Under the pieces are notes generated by a model. That model ran no database searches, was not told where the DNA came from, and saw nothing but the letters and a program-made list of their open reading frames with translations. 64,000 bases of DNA from Cellulomonas composti. Its GTDB lineage: Bacteria > Actinomycetota > Actinomycetes > Actinomycetales > Cellulomonadaceae. Below are positions 25,298 to 33,666 of the stretch, piece by piece. The position numbers and the translations under genes were made by a program. Position 1 is the first letter of the stretch. Each line of letters begins with the position of its first letter. The DNA lies in assembly GCF_007990245.1 (NCBI RefSeq), contig NZ_BJWG01000004.1:124001-188000 (forward strand), given 5' to 3'.

Positions 25298-28200
25298 GCT
25301 CGATGCTGTCCGCGGACCAGATCGCTGCGCTGGTCGGCCGCTCGACGCCGACCGACGAGCAGCGTGCCGTGATCGAGGCACCGCTCGAACCGGCGCTCGT
25401 CGTCGCCGGCGCGGGTTCGGGAAAGACCGAGACGATGGCCTCCCGCGTCGTGTGGCTCCTGGCGAACGGGATCGTCGAGCCGAGGCAGGTGCTCGGGCTC
25501 ACGTTCACGCGCAAGGCCGCGGGCGAGCTCGGCGAACGCGTGCGCCACCGGTTGCGGCGGCTCGCGCGCGCGGCGGCCGAGGCGGGGCTCACGCTCCCGG
25601 GCGGCGCCGCGCTGCGCGACGACCCGTTGGGCGGGCTCGAGCGGCCGACCGTCGCGACCTACCACTCGTACGCCGCCTCGCTCGTCGCCGACCACGCGCT
25701 GCGGCTCGGGCTCGACCCGTCGGCGCGGCTGCTCGGCGAGGCCGCGCAGTGGCAGCTCGCGAGCGAGGTCGTCGAGGGCTGGCAGGACGACCTGGACACG
25801 GCGGCGGCCACGTCGACGCTCGTCGACGCGGTGCTCGCACTGTCGGGCGCGCTCGACGAGCACCTGCTCGAGGTCGCGGGAGCCCGCTCGCGCGTGGAGG
25901 ACATCGTCGCCGAGCTGCGGGCCACGCCGGCGGGGACACCGCCGCGCGCGCCGTACGCCGAGGTCACGCGCGTGCTGCGCTCGCTCGAGGAGCGCGCGCG
26001 GGTGCTCGAGGTCGTCGGCGCGTACCGCGAGCGCAAGCGTGCGTCGGACGCCATCGACTTCGGGGACCAGGTCGCGCTCGCGGCGCGGCTGGCGCGCGAC
26101 GTGCCGGAGGTCGGCACGGGGGAGCGTGCGCGGTTCGCGGTCGTGCTGCTCGACGAGTACCAGGACACCTCGTACGCGCAGCTCGTGCTGCTGTCCGCGC
26201 TGTTCGGGGACGGCCACCCGGTCACGGCCGTCGGGGACCCGCACCAGTCGATCTACGGCTGGCGCGGCGCGAGCGCCGGCGGGCTGTCCCGCTTCCCGAC
26301 GACGTTCCCGCGCGTCGCCCCGGGCGGCGACCGGACGCCGGCGCGGGTCTACCCGCTGTCGACGTCGTGGCGCAACGAGCATGCCGTGCTGGACGCCGCG
26401 AACCTCGTCGCGGCGCCGCTGCGCTCGGCCGACGCACGGGTGCGCGTCCCGCTGCTCGAGGCGCGACCCGATGCCGGCCCGGGTCGCGTCGACGCGCTGA
26501 TGGCGGCGACGACCCTCGAGGAGGCCCGGGCGGTCGCCGAGTTCGTCGCCGAGCACTGGCGTCCGGCCGGGGCCGACGGCCCGCGGGTCACGGCGGCGGT
26601 GCTGTGCCGCAAGCGGGCGCAGTTCGGCGCGCTGCGCTCGGCGCTGCGGGCGCGGGGTCTGCCGGTCGAGGTCGTCGGGCTCGGGGGGCTGCTGTCGACC
26701 CCGGAGGTCGTCGACGTCGTGGCCGCGCTGCAGGCGGCGTACGACCCGACCCGCGGCGATGCGCTCATGCGCCTGCTCACGGGCGCGCGCACGCGGCTCG
26801 GCGCGGCGGACCTGCACGCGCTCGCGGCGTGGGCGGGCGAGCTCGTCGGGCGACGCAGCGGGCGCGCGGCGGGCGTCGAGGCGGACGTGATCGACGAGCG
26901 CAGCGTCGTCGACGCGCTCGACGACCTGCCGCGACCCGGTTGGCGCAGCGCGTCGGGCCGGTCGCTGAGCGACGAAGGCCGGCGCCGGCTCGTCGACCTC
27001 GCCGGCCTGCTGCGCTCGCTGCGCGCGCATGCGTACCTGTCGGTGCCGGACCTCGTCGGGGAGACCGAGCGCCTGCTCGGCCTGGACATCGAGCTGCTCG
27101 CACGGCCGGGGGTCGCGCCTGGCCGGGCCCGGGCGCACCTCGACGCGTTCCGCGACGTGGCGGTGGACTTCACGCGCGCGGTCGACACCCCGACGCTCGG
27201 GGGATTCCTCGCCTGGCTGGAGGCGGCCGACGCGCGCGAGAACGGTCTCGAGCTGCCCGTCACCGAGCCGGACCCGGACGCCGTGCAGCTCATCACGGTG
27301 CATGCCGCGAAGGGGCTCGAGTGGGACGTCGTCGCGGTCGCCGGGCTCGTCGACGGCGGGTTGCCCGCGACGGCGACGCAGGGCAAGGACGGGCCGAAGA
27401 GCTCGGCCTGGCTGACCGGGCTCGACCAGCTCCCGTACCCGCTGCGCGGAGACCGCGCGGACCTGCCCGAGCTCGACCACGCGGGCGCGGCCGACCCGAA
27501 GGACCTCGAGGAACGCCGCAGGCGGTTCGTGCGCGACGCGGGCGAGCACCAGGTGGCCGAGGAGCGTCGGCTCGCGTACGTGGCGCTCACGCGGGCCCGT
27601 TCGCGGCTGCTGCTCACGGGTGCCTGGTGGGGTGACGGCACGCGCCCGCGCCGGCCGTCGACGTTCCTGCTCGAGCTCGCAGAGGCGGGTCTGGTGCACA
27701 CCGAAGGCTGGGCGGCGGAGCCCGCGTCGGACGACGCGCGTCCCGACGACGGCGCATCCGCACCGGTGCACTGGCCCGCCGACCCGTTCGCGGTCGAGGA
27801 CGGTCCGGGCCGTCGCGCGGCCGTCGAACGCTCCGCCGGCTGGGTGCGCGCGGCGCTGGCGGAGCCGGCGCTCACGGACCTGGCGGACGCAGACCTGGCG
27901 GACGCAGACCCGGCGCTCACAGACCCGGCGCTCACAGACCCGGCGGGCTCTGGCGGGCGGGCCGGCGGTGATGACGGACCGTGGAGCCGGCTCGCGACGA
28001 GCCTGCTCGAGGAGAGCCGGCGCGCCGCGCGCGGTGCGGCCACGGTCGAGCTGCCCGCTCACCTGTCCGCGTCGGCGGTCGTGCGACTCGGCGCGGACCG
28101 CGACGAGTTCGCGCTCGGGCTACGTCGGCCGGTGCCCGCCGAGCCGTCGGGCCGCGCACGGCTGGGCACGCGGTTCCACGCGTGGGTCGAGGCGTACTTC

Positions 28201-28806
28201 GGCGCCGCGTCGCTCGTCGACGTCGACGACCTGCCGGGGGCCGACGACGACCTGCTCGACGGACCGGGAGCACTCGCGGCCGACGAGGCGCGGCTGAGAG
28301 CAGCGTTCCTCGACTCCGTGTGGGCGGCCCGCACGCCGCTGGAGGTCGAGCTGGACATCGAGACGCCCGTCGCCGGCTACGTGCTGCGTTCCCGGATCGA
28401 TGCGGTCTTCCCGGCGGACCCGGACGACCCGGGGCCGGGCCGCGCCGCGGGGGAGGCGGCGCAGCGGTGGCGCGTCGTCGTCGTGGACTGGAAGACCGGT
28501 GCACCGTCGAGCGACCCCGAGGTCGCAGCGGCACGCGAGCTGCAGCTCGCGGTGTACCGGCTGGCCTGGTCGCGCTGGTCGGGCATCCCGCTCGACGAGG
28601 TCGGCGCCGCGTTCCACCACGTCGAGCAGAACCGCACGGTGTACCCGGCGCGGCTGCTGGGCGAGGACGAGCTCGCCGTGCTGCTGCGCGGGGCGACCCA
28701 GACCAGCGGGCCGACCAAGACCAGCGAGCCGACTCAGACCAGCGAACCGACCGCCGGGACGGGCTCGGTCGCGGCGGCCGGGCCCACGGGCACCGGACGG
28801 GTGTGA
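25294..28806 (+). CDS. adnB: AdnB-type helicase-nuclease subunit
   Basis: The 1170-residue partner has a complete UvrD-type motor: Walker A VVAGAGSGKT (36-45), TFTRKAAGELGERVRHRL, Walker B LLDEYQDTS, GDPHQSIYGWRGAS, ITVHAAKGLEWD and VALTRARSRL. A C-terminal RecB-like nuclease shows LGTRFHAWVEAYF, RSRIDAVFP, VVVDWKTGAPSSD and LQLAVYRLAWSRW. Between them is a repetitive linker (DLADADLADADPALTDPALT). The GTG at 25294 overlaps the adnA stop, so the subunits are made together. A tail of TKTSEPTQTSEPT repeats follows the nuclease, and the last 73 bases overlap the convergent APH-fold gene. Confidence 0.92.
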   Translation: MSSMLSADQIAALVGRSTPTDEQRAVIEAPLEPALVVAGAGSGKTETMASRVVWLLANGIVEPRQVLGLTFTRKAAGELGERVRHRLRRLARAAAEAGLTLPGGAALRDDPLGGLERPTVATYHSYAASLVADHALRLGLDPSARLLGEAAQWQLASEVVEGWQDDLDTAAATSTLVDAVLALSGALDEHLLEVAGARSRVEDIVAELRATPAGTPPRAPYAEVTRVLRSLEERARVLEVVGAYRERKRASDAIDFGDQVALAARLARDVPEVGTGERARFAVVLLDEYQDTSYAQLVLLSALFGDGHPVTAVGDPHQSIYGWRGASAGGLSRFPTTFPRVAPGGDRTPARVYPLSTSWRNEHAVLDAANLVAAPLRSADARVRVPLLEARPDAGPGRVDALMAATTLEEARAVAEFVAEHWRPAGADGPRVTAAVLCRKRAQFGALRSALRARGLPVEVVGLGGLLSTPEVVDVVAALQAAYDPTRGDALMRLLTGARTRLGAADLHALAAWAGELVGRRSGRAAGVEADVIDERSVVDALDDLPRPGWRSASGRSLSDEGRRRLVDLAGLLRSLRAHAYLSVPDLVGETERLLGLDIELLARPGVAPGRARAHLDAFRDVAVDFTRAVDTPTLGGFLAWLEAADARENGLELPVTEPDPDAVQLITVHAAKGLEWDVVAVAGLVDGGLPATATQGKDGPKSSAWLTGLDQLPYPLRGDRADLPELDHAGAADPKDLEERRRRFVRDAGEHQVAEERRLAYVALTRARSRLLLTGAWWGDGTRPRRPSTFLLELAEAGLVHTEGWAAEPASDDARPDDGASAPVHWPADPFAVEDGPGRRAAVERSAGWVRAALAEPALTDLADADLADADPALTDPALTDPAGSGGRAGGDDGPWSRLATSLLEESRRAARGAATVELPAHLSASAVVRLGADRDEFALGLRRPVPAEPSGRARLGTRFHAWVEAYFGAASLVDVDDLPGADDDLLDGPGALAADEARLRAAFLDSVWAARTPLEVELDIETPVAGYVLRSRIDAVFPADPDDPGPGRAAGEAAQRWRVVVVDWKTGAPSSDPEVAAARELQLAVYRLAWSRWSGIPLDEVGAAFHHVEQNRTVYPARLLGEDELAVLLRGATQTSGPTKTSEPTQTSEPTAGTGSVAAAGPTGTGRV

Positions 28807-29705
28807 GCGTCGAGGTCCTCGAGCATCTCGACCGCGTCGGCGACGACGTCCGCATCGCCCGAGCGCACCCCGTACAGGAGCCAGCGGGCGAGCGCGAGCT
28901 CACCGGCGAGGAGCGCACGCTCGGTCAGGTACGGGTCCAGCAGCTCGGTGCGCCGCAGCTGGTAGGCCTCCATGATCGAGTCGGCGACCTCGGGCGGCGC
29001 TGCCACCAGCAGCCACGACAGGTCGTCGGCGGGGTCGGCGACGCTCGCGTCGCCCCAGTGCAGGATCCCCGTCACCTCGTCGTCGCGCACGAGGATCCGT
29101 TCGTTGGTGAGGTCGCCGTGCACGACGGTCGGCTGGAACCGCCAGAGCGCGACGTCCTCGAGGCGCTCCTCCCAGCGGCGCAGCAGCGTGGGCGGGACCT
29201 TGCCGGTGCGCGCGGCCTCGTCGACCTCGGACTGGCGACGGGCTCGGTACTCCTGCGCGTCGTACGCCGGCAGGCCGGCGTCCTCGACCACGGACACGGG
29301 CAACTCGTGGATCGCGGCGACCGCTCGACCGACCGCGGCGCACATGCCGGGACCGGGAACGAGACGCGTCACGTCGAGCGCGACGCCGGGGATCTCGGCG
29401 TGCACCGCGGCGCGGCCACCCTCGGGCAGGTGCGCGAAGCCGACGGGGCGCGGGACGGCGAAGGGCAGGGTGCCGGCCTCGCTGGCGCGCGCGAGACCGT
29501 CGAGCAGCACGGCCTCGGCCTCGAGTGCGGCTCCGGCGGCGGCGTGCACGGGTGCCCGCACCACCCACCGGCGTCGGTTGGCGTCGACGACCACGGCGAT
29601 GTCGAAGTCGGTGCCGGGGTGCACAGGACGCCGGACGTCGAACGCGTCCAGCCCGGGCACCGCGACGGTGGCCAGGGCAGCGAGGGCGAGCGGAGAGCGA
29701 GGCAC
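28734..29705 (-). CDS. Aminoglycoside/macrolide phosphotransferase-fold protein with altered metal ligands
   Basis: The 323-residue protein has the APH kinase fold, close to macrolide 2'-phosphotransferases: an N-lobe with VVRAPVHAAAGAALEAEA, then VVHGDLTNERILV and GILHWGDASVADPADDLSWLL. The catalytic Asp of HGD is kept. The Asn five residues after that Asp is Arg here, and the Asp of the usual IDW metal motif is His in ILHW, so the Mg sites look altered (alignment by eye). It starts at GTG 29705; TACGCT upstream may be its -10 box. It converges with adnB and overlaps it by 73 bases. Whether it modifies antibiotics is unknown. Confidence 0.75.
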   Translation of the reverse strand: MPRSPLALAALATVAVPGLDAFDVRRPVHPGTDFDIAVVVDANRRRWVVRAPVHAAAGAALEAEAVLLDGLARASEAGTLPFAVPRPVGFAHLPEGGRAAVHAEIPGVALDVTRLVPGPGMCAAVGRAVAAIHELPVSVVEDAGLPAYDAQEYRARRQSEVDEAARTGKVPPTLLRRWEERLEDVALWRFQPTVVHGDLTNERILVRDDEVTGILHWGDASVADPADDLSWLLVAAPPEVADSIMEAYQLRRTELLDPYLTERALLAGELALARWLLYGVRSGDADVVADAVEMLEDLDAHTRPVPVGPAAATEPVPAVGSLV

Positions 29706-29788
29706 GCGCTCAGCGTAGGGGGGCGTGCCTCGCCCTCGACCGACCGACTCGGCGTGTCCGCCCGATTCGTCCGAGGGGCGCGGCGGGT

Positions 29789-29794
29789 TAGCGT
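29789..29794 (+). promoter_or_regulatory. -10 box of nudC, leaderless
   Basis: TAGCGT ends six bases before the GTG at 29801 and no Shine-Dalgarno sequence is present. Confidence 0.55.
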
Positions 29795-29800
29795 TCCGGT

Positions 29801-30802
29801 GTGCGTTCCGACGACCTGCCCCTCTCGCGCGCGGTCGTCGACCGCGCCGCCGTCGAGCGTGACGAGCCCGACGTGCTCGGGCGGCTGCGTGCTGACGTCA
29901 GCACGCGCGTCCTGCTCGTCGGCGGCGGTGCCGTGCTCGCGGCCGACCACGCGCTCGCGCTGCTGACGGTCGACGACGCGATCGCGTACGCGGACGGGGT
30001 CGACGAGGAGCGCTGGCTGCTGCTCGGGCGCGACGACGAACGCGCCTACCTCGCGCTGCGCGTGGCGGCCCCGACGCTCGCGCCGACGGTCGGGGCGGCG
30101 TCGGACGTCGCCGTGCACAGCCCGGTGCACAGCCCCGTGGGGCGGGCGCCGCGGCAGGAGGTACCCGAGGGAACCCGGTGGGCGACGCTGCGGACGGCAG
30201 GCGGCGCGCTGGACGCGCGCGACGCCGGGTTGGCGACGGCCGCGGTGGCGCTGGACGCCTGGCACGAGCGCCACCCGCGCTGCCCGCGCTGCGGCGCCGC
30301 GACGAAGGTGACGGCCGCCGGCTGGACCCGCGTGTGCGCGCAGGACGGGTCGGAGCACTACCCGCGGACCGACCCGGCCGTGATCATGGCGGTCGTCGGC
30401 GCGGACGACCGCCTCCTGCTGAGCCACAGCGCCGCGTGGGCGCCAGGGCGGTACTCGACGAGCGCGGGCTTCGTCGAGGCGGGCGAGTCGCTCGAGCACG
30501 CGGTGCGCCGCGAGGTGCTCGAGGAGACGGGCGTGCTCGTCGGCGACGTGAGCTACCGCGCGAGCCAGCCCTGGCCGTTCCCGGCCTCGCTCATGGTCGG
30601 CTTCCGCGCGCACGCGCTCACGACGGACGTGACGGTCGACGGCACCGAGGTGACGCAGGCGCGCTGGTTCACGCGCGCCGAGCTGGCGGACGCGGTCGGT
30701 GCGGGTGAGATCGTCCCGCCCGGGTCGACGTCGATCGCGCGGGCGCTGATCGAGGAGTGGTTCGGTGGCCCGCTGCCGGCAGCGCCGGACGTGACCTGGT
30801 GA
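29801..30802 (+). CDS. nudC: NAD+ diphosphatase / NAD-cap decapping Nudix hydrolase
   Basis: The 333-residue protein has the NudC architecture: a variable N-terminal domain, a zinc ribbon with C161, C164 and C179 (CPRCG ... RVCAQDG), DPAVIMAVV, a Nudix box from G223 to V245 (GFVEAGES ... REVLEETGV) and the SQPWPFP signature at 255-261 that marks NAD-specific members. Only three zinc-type cysteines are visible; the fourth position is Asp or Ser. It hydrolyses NAD(H) and can remove NAD caps from RNA. The start GTG at 29801 is likely leaderless. It is divergent from the APH-fold gene and is followed by the convergent mycoredoxin gene. Confidence 0.92.
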   Translation: MRSDDLPLSRAVVDRAAVERDEPDVLGRLRADVSTRVLLVGGGAVLAADHALALLTVDDAIAYADGVDEERWLLLGRDDERAYLALRVAAPTLAPTVGAASDVAVHSPVHSPVGRAPRQEVPEGTRWATLRTAGGALDARDAGLATAAVALDAWHERHPRCPRCGAATKVTAAGWTRVCAQDGSEHYPRTDPAVIMAVVGADDRLLLSHSAAWAPGRYSTSAGFVEAGESLEHAVRREVLEETGVLVGDVSYRASQPWPFPASLMVGFRAHALTTDVTVDGTEVTQARWFTRAELADAVGAGEIVPPGSTSIARALIEEWFGGPLPAAPDVTW

Positions 30803-30824
30803 CCGCGCGCTGACAGCCTGCGGC

Positions 30825-31085
30825 TCAGGCCCCGAGCCGCTGCCGGACCTCGACGAGCGACGGGTTGGTGGCGGCGCTGCCGTCCGGGAACAGCACGGTG
30901 GGGACCGTGTGGTTGCCGTCGTTGAGGGCCGCGACGACCTCGGCGGCATCCGGGTGCTGCTCGATGTCGATCTCGGTGTAGCCGATGCCGACCGAGTCGA
31001 GCTGCGTCTTGAGGCGGCGGCAGTAGCCGCACCACGTCGTCGAGTACATCGTCACGGAGCCGGCGGCGGGCAGGGTCGGGGTCAT
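30825..31085 (-). CDS. mrx1: Mycoredoxin (glutaredoxin-like, mycothiol-dependent)
   Basis: The 86-residue thioredoxin-fold protein has the CGYC active site (C19 and C22 in TTWCGYCRRLK), the cis-proline block TVPTVLF and a GSAATNPS glutathione-site-like segment. CGYC with this neighbourhood is typical of mycoredoxin-1, which reduces mycothiol mixed disulfides in actinobacteria. The ATG at 31085 follows GAGGACCG. It is divergent from uvrD2, and the pair nudC / mycoredoxin / uvrD2 / whiB7 is kept in the same order as in mycobacteria. Confidence 0.9.
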   Translation of the reverse strand: MTPTLPAAGSVTMYSTTWCGYCRRLKTQLDSVGIGYTEIDIEQHPDAAEVVAALNDGNHTVPTVLFPDGSAATNPSLVEVRQRLGA

Positions 31086-31259
31086 CGGTCCTCGGGTGCT
31101 GGTCGGGGCGTGTCCGTCGTGACAACGTCCCCGGGTCGGCGGCGATTCCCGACGACGGTCGCCGGCCCGCGGCCCCCGGGGTCGTCGCCGATCGGCGGTC
31201 GCCGGTGTCGTCGTGGCTCGTGGCGACCCGTGTCGGTCACGCCTGCGAGGATGGCCGCG

Positions 31260-33278
31260 ATGTCCGCCGACGACCTCCTCGACGCGCTCGATCCCGAGCA
31301 GCGCGCCGTCGCGACCGCGTTGCGCGGTCCGGTGTGCGTGCTCGCGGGGGCGGGCACGGGCAAGACGCGGGCGATCACGCACCGCATCGCGTACGGCATC
31401 CGGACCGGGGTCTACAAGCCCGGTCAGGTCCTCGCGGTGACGTTCACGGCCCGCGCGGCGGGCGAGATGCGCACGCGGCTGCGGGGGCTCGGCGCGGGCG
31501 GCGTCCAGGCCCGCACGTTCCATGCCGCGGCGCTGCGCCAGCTCGGGTACTTCTGGCCCAAGGTCGTCGGCGGCGGTCCGCCGCGGCTCGCGGAGGCGAA
31601 GGCGCCGCTGGTCGCGGAGGCGGCGCGCCGGGTCGGCATCGCGGTCGACCGGGCCGCGGTGCGCGACCTCGCGGCCGAGGTCGAGTGGGCCAAGGTGAGC
31701 CTCGTCCCGCCCGACGACTACGCGCGGGCCGTCGCGGCGCTCGACCGCGTGGTGCCCGGGGGGGACGACGCGCCGGCGGTCGCGCGGCTGCTCGCGGCGT
31801 ACGAGCAGGTCAAGGACGAGCGCGGCGTGATGGACTTCGAGGACGTCCTGCTGCTGCTCGCGGGCATGCTCGTCGAACGCGGCGACGTGGCCGCGCAGGT
31901 GCGCGAGACCTACCGGCACTTCGTGGTCGACGAGTTCCAGGACGTCAGCCCGCTGCAGCAGTACCTGCTCGACCAGTGGCTGGGCGACCGGCACGAGCTG
32001 TGCGTCGTGGGCGACCCGAGCCAGACCATCTACTCGTTCGCGGGTGCGACCCCGCACCACCTGACCGGGTTCGCGCGGCGCCATCCCGGGACGCAGGTGG
32101 TGCGGCTGGTGCGGGACTACCGCTCGACGCCGCAGGTCGTCGGGCTCGCGAACCGCGTGATCGACGCGGCGCGCTCCGCGGGCGGTCCCGCACCGCTCGA
32201 GCTGCGCGCACAACGCGGCGACGGCCCGCCCGTGCGGTGGGCGGCGTACGACGACGACGAGGCGGAGGCGGCCGGCGTCGCGGCGGCTGCCGCCCGGCTC
32301 GTGGCGACCGGCGTGCCGGCGAGCGAGATCGCGGTGCTCTACCGCACCAACGCGCAGTCGGAGGCGTTCGAGGAGGCGCTGGCCGGCGCCGGCGTGCCCT
32401 ACCAGGTGCGCGGCGGCGAGCGGTTCTTCGCGCGGCGGGACGTGCGTGAGGCGATCGTCTACCTGCGCGGTGGCGCGCGCGCCGCGGCCGACGACGTGCC
32501 GATGCCGGTCGCGGCGCGAGACCTGCTGCGCAACGCCGGCTGGACCGAGGAGCCGCCGGCCACGCGCGGCGTGGCCCGCGAACGGTGGGAGGCGCTGACG
32601 GCGCTGGCCCGGCTCGCCGACGACCTTGCGGCCTCGAGCGCGGCGGCGGGCGCGCCCGCGACGGTCGCCGACCTCGTCGCGGAGCTCGACGAGCGCGCCG
32701 CGGCGCAGCACGCGCCGACCGTACAGGGCGTCACGCTCGCGTCGCTGCACGCCGCGAAGGGCCTCGAGTGGGACGCGGTGTTCCTCGTCGGGCTCAGCGA
32801 CGGTCTGCTGCCGACGTCGCTCGCCCGCACCCCGGCCGAGGTCGCCGAGGAGCGGCGGCTGCTCTACGTCGGCGTCACGCGGGCGCGCGAGCACCTGCAG
32901 CTGTCGTACGCGCGGTCGCGGACCCCGGGCGGCCGCGCCGGACGCAGCGCGTCGAGGTTCCTCACCGAGCTGTGGCCCGGGGCGGGCAGGGTCGCGGGTC
33001 GCGGTGTCGCGACGATCGAGACGGATCCCCGCAGCGCGCGCGTGGCGGCGGCGCTCGGGCACTGGCGCGACGAGCGGGCGCTCGCGCTGGCGATCGCCCC
33101 GCGCGACGTCCTGCGCCCGCACCTGGTCGCGGCGATCGCGCAGCGGCTCCCACGCTCGCGCGAGGAGCTCGCGAGCGTCCCCGGCGTGGGGCCGACGACG
33201 CTCGCCGCCGTGGGGGACGAGGTCGTGGCGACGGTGCTCGCGGCGCTCGCGCAGAACTCGTCGAGATTCGAGCGTTAA
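31260..33278 (+). CDS. uvrD2: UvrD2-type DNA helicase with HRDC domain
   Basis: The 672-residue superfamily 1 helicase has Walker A AGAGTGKT (29-36), TFTARAAGEMRTRL, Walker B FVVDEFQDVS, GDPSQTIYSFAGA, VRDYRSTPQVV, LASLHAAKGLEWD and VGVTRAREHLQLSYAR. A C-terminal HRDC-like domain follows (LRPHLVAAIAQ ... LASVPGVGPTTLAAVGDEV). This is the UvrD2 arrangement, but no cysteine occurs after motif VI, so the tetracysteine metal motif of mycobacterial UvrD2 is absent. The ATG at 31260 is used; ATG at 31251 is possible. Unwinding 3'-to-5' in DNA repair is inferred from the family. The whiB7 promoter element overlaps its stop codon. Confidence 0.9.
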   Translation: MSADDLLDALDPEQRAVATALRGPVCVLAGAGTGKTRAITHRIAYGIRTGVYKPGQVLAVTFTARAAGEMRTRLRGLGAGGVQARTFHAAALRQLGYFWPKVVGGGPPRLAEAKAPLVAEAARRVGIAVDRAAVRDLAAEVEWAKVSLVPPDDYARAVAALDRVVPGGDDAPAVARLLAAYEQVKDERGVMDFEDVLLLLAGMLVERGDVAAQVRETYRHFVVDEFQDVSPLQQYLLDQWLGDRHELCVVGDPSQTIYSFAGATPHHLTGFARRHPGTQVVRLVRDYRSTPQVVGLANRVIDAARSAGGPAPLELRAQRGDGPPVRWAAYDDDEAEAAGVAAAAARLVATGVPASEIAVLYRTNAQSEAFEEALAGAGVPYQVRGGERFFARRDVREAIVYLRGGARAAADDVPMPVAARDLLRNAGWTEEPPATRGVARERWEALTALARLADDLAASSAAAGAPATVADLVAELDERAAAQHAPTVQGVTLASLHAAKGLEWDAVFLVGLSDGLLPTSLARTPAEVAEERRLLYVGVTRAREHLQLSYARSRTPGGRAGRSASRFLTELWPGAGRVAGRGVATIETDPRSARVAAALGHWRDERALALAIAPRDVLRPHLVAAIAQRLPRSREELASVPGVGPTTLAAVGDEVVATVLAALAQNSSRFER

Positions 33279-33313
33279 TACGGTTGTCGGCCGTTGCGGA
33301 CGCGTCCTAAGGT
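33275..33313 (+). promoter_or_regulatory. whiB7 promoter with AT-rich WhiB7 element
   Basis: A -35 box TTGTCG (33284-33289), an 18-base spacer and a -10 box TAAGGT (33308-33313) follow the uvrD2 stop. TTAATA (33275-33280) lies three bases upstream of the -35 box. WhiB7 binds AT-rich DNA just upstream of -35 boxes through its AT-hook, so this fits autoactivation. Confidence 0.7.
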
Positions 33314-33381
33314 GAGCGAGTCCTGTTGAGAGGGGTGCGCGCCGTCAGGTGCCGCCCGGAGCCGGAAGGAGGTGGGTTCGC

Positions 33382-33534
33382 ATGGAGATCATGACCAACG
33401 CGTTCGGCGTCAAGCCGTCGCGCTTCGTCGCGCCCGCCGGCGCCGGTTCCCAGGGGCGTGCTCTGCCCGTCGCCGATTCCTTCGGCTATGGGCACACGTT
33501 CTGGACGACCCACCCTCGGACTCCACCGGTCTAG
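33382..33534 (+). CDS. whiB7 leader peptide (uORF), 50 residues
   Basis: An ORF of 50 codons starts at ATG 33382 behind a near-perfect AAGGAGGTG ribosome site (33366-33374), much stronger than that of most genes here. The peptide (MEIMTNAFGVKPSRFVAP and onward, ending TTHPRTPPV) has no recognised domain and no membrane segment. It lies 18 bases before a strong intrinsic terminator and 132 bases before whiB7. In other actinobacteria whiB7/wblC is preceded by a translated uORF that couples ribosome stalling to antitermination; this ORF is the obvious counterpart. Whether the peptide itself has a function is unknown. Confidence 0.7.
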   Translation: MEIMTNAFGVKPSRFVAPAGAGSQGRALPVADSFGYGHTFWTTHPRTPPV

Positions 33535-33552
33535 ACCTCACCAAGGTCACCC

Positions 33553-33590
33553 AGGCCGCGGAGTCCCACTCGGGAGTCCGCGGCCTTTCT
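33553..33590 (+). terminator. Intrinsic attenuator in the whiB7 leader
   Basis: AGGCCGCGGA (33553-33562) pairs perfectly with TCCGCGGCCT (33577-33586), and four more pairs form inside past one mismatch, with the loop ACTC. TTTCTCGTT follows. This is a strong Rho-independent terminator placed between the uORF and whiB7. Confidence 0.82.
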
Positions 33591-33597
33591 CGTTCCT

Positions 33598-33661
33598 CCT
33601 CCTGGAGGCGTGAGCCGCGGCCCCGAACCGCAACAGCTCACCCCAGCAGGACACCAGGAGG
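33598..33661 (+). promoter_or_regulatory. Possible Shine-Dalgarno sequestration before whiB7
   Basis: CCTCCTGG at 33598-33605 is perfectly complementary to CCAGGAGG at 33654-33661, which contains the whiB7 ribosome site. Pairing would hide the start site. A competing local pairing with GGAGG at 33604-33608 also exists. Confidence 0.35.
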
Positions 33662-33666
33662 ACATC

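Noticed and set aside
28734..29800. WhiB7-controlled promoter for the APH-fold gene
   Set aside because: No AT-rich element next to a -35 box is visible upstream of 29705, although the gene lies near whiB7.
33382..33534. Extension of the leader ORF upstream to 33349
   Set aside because: The strong AAGGAGGTG site lies between 33366 and 33374, so ATG 33382 is the natural start.
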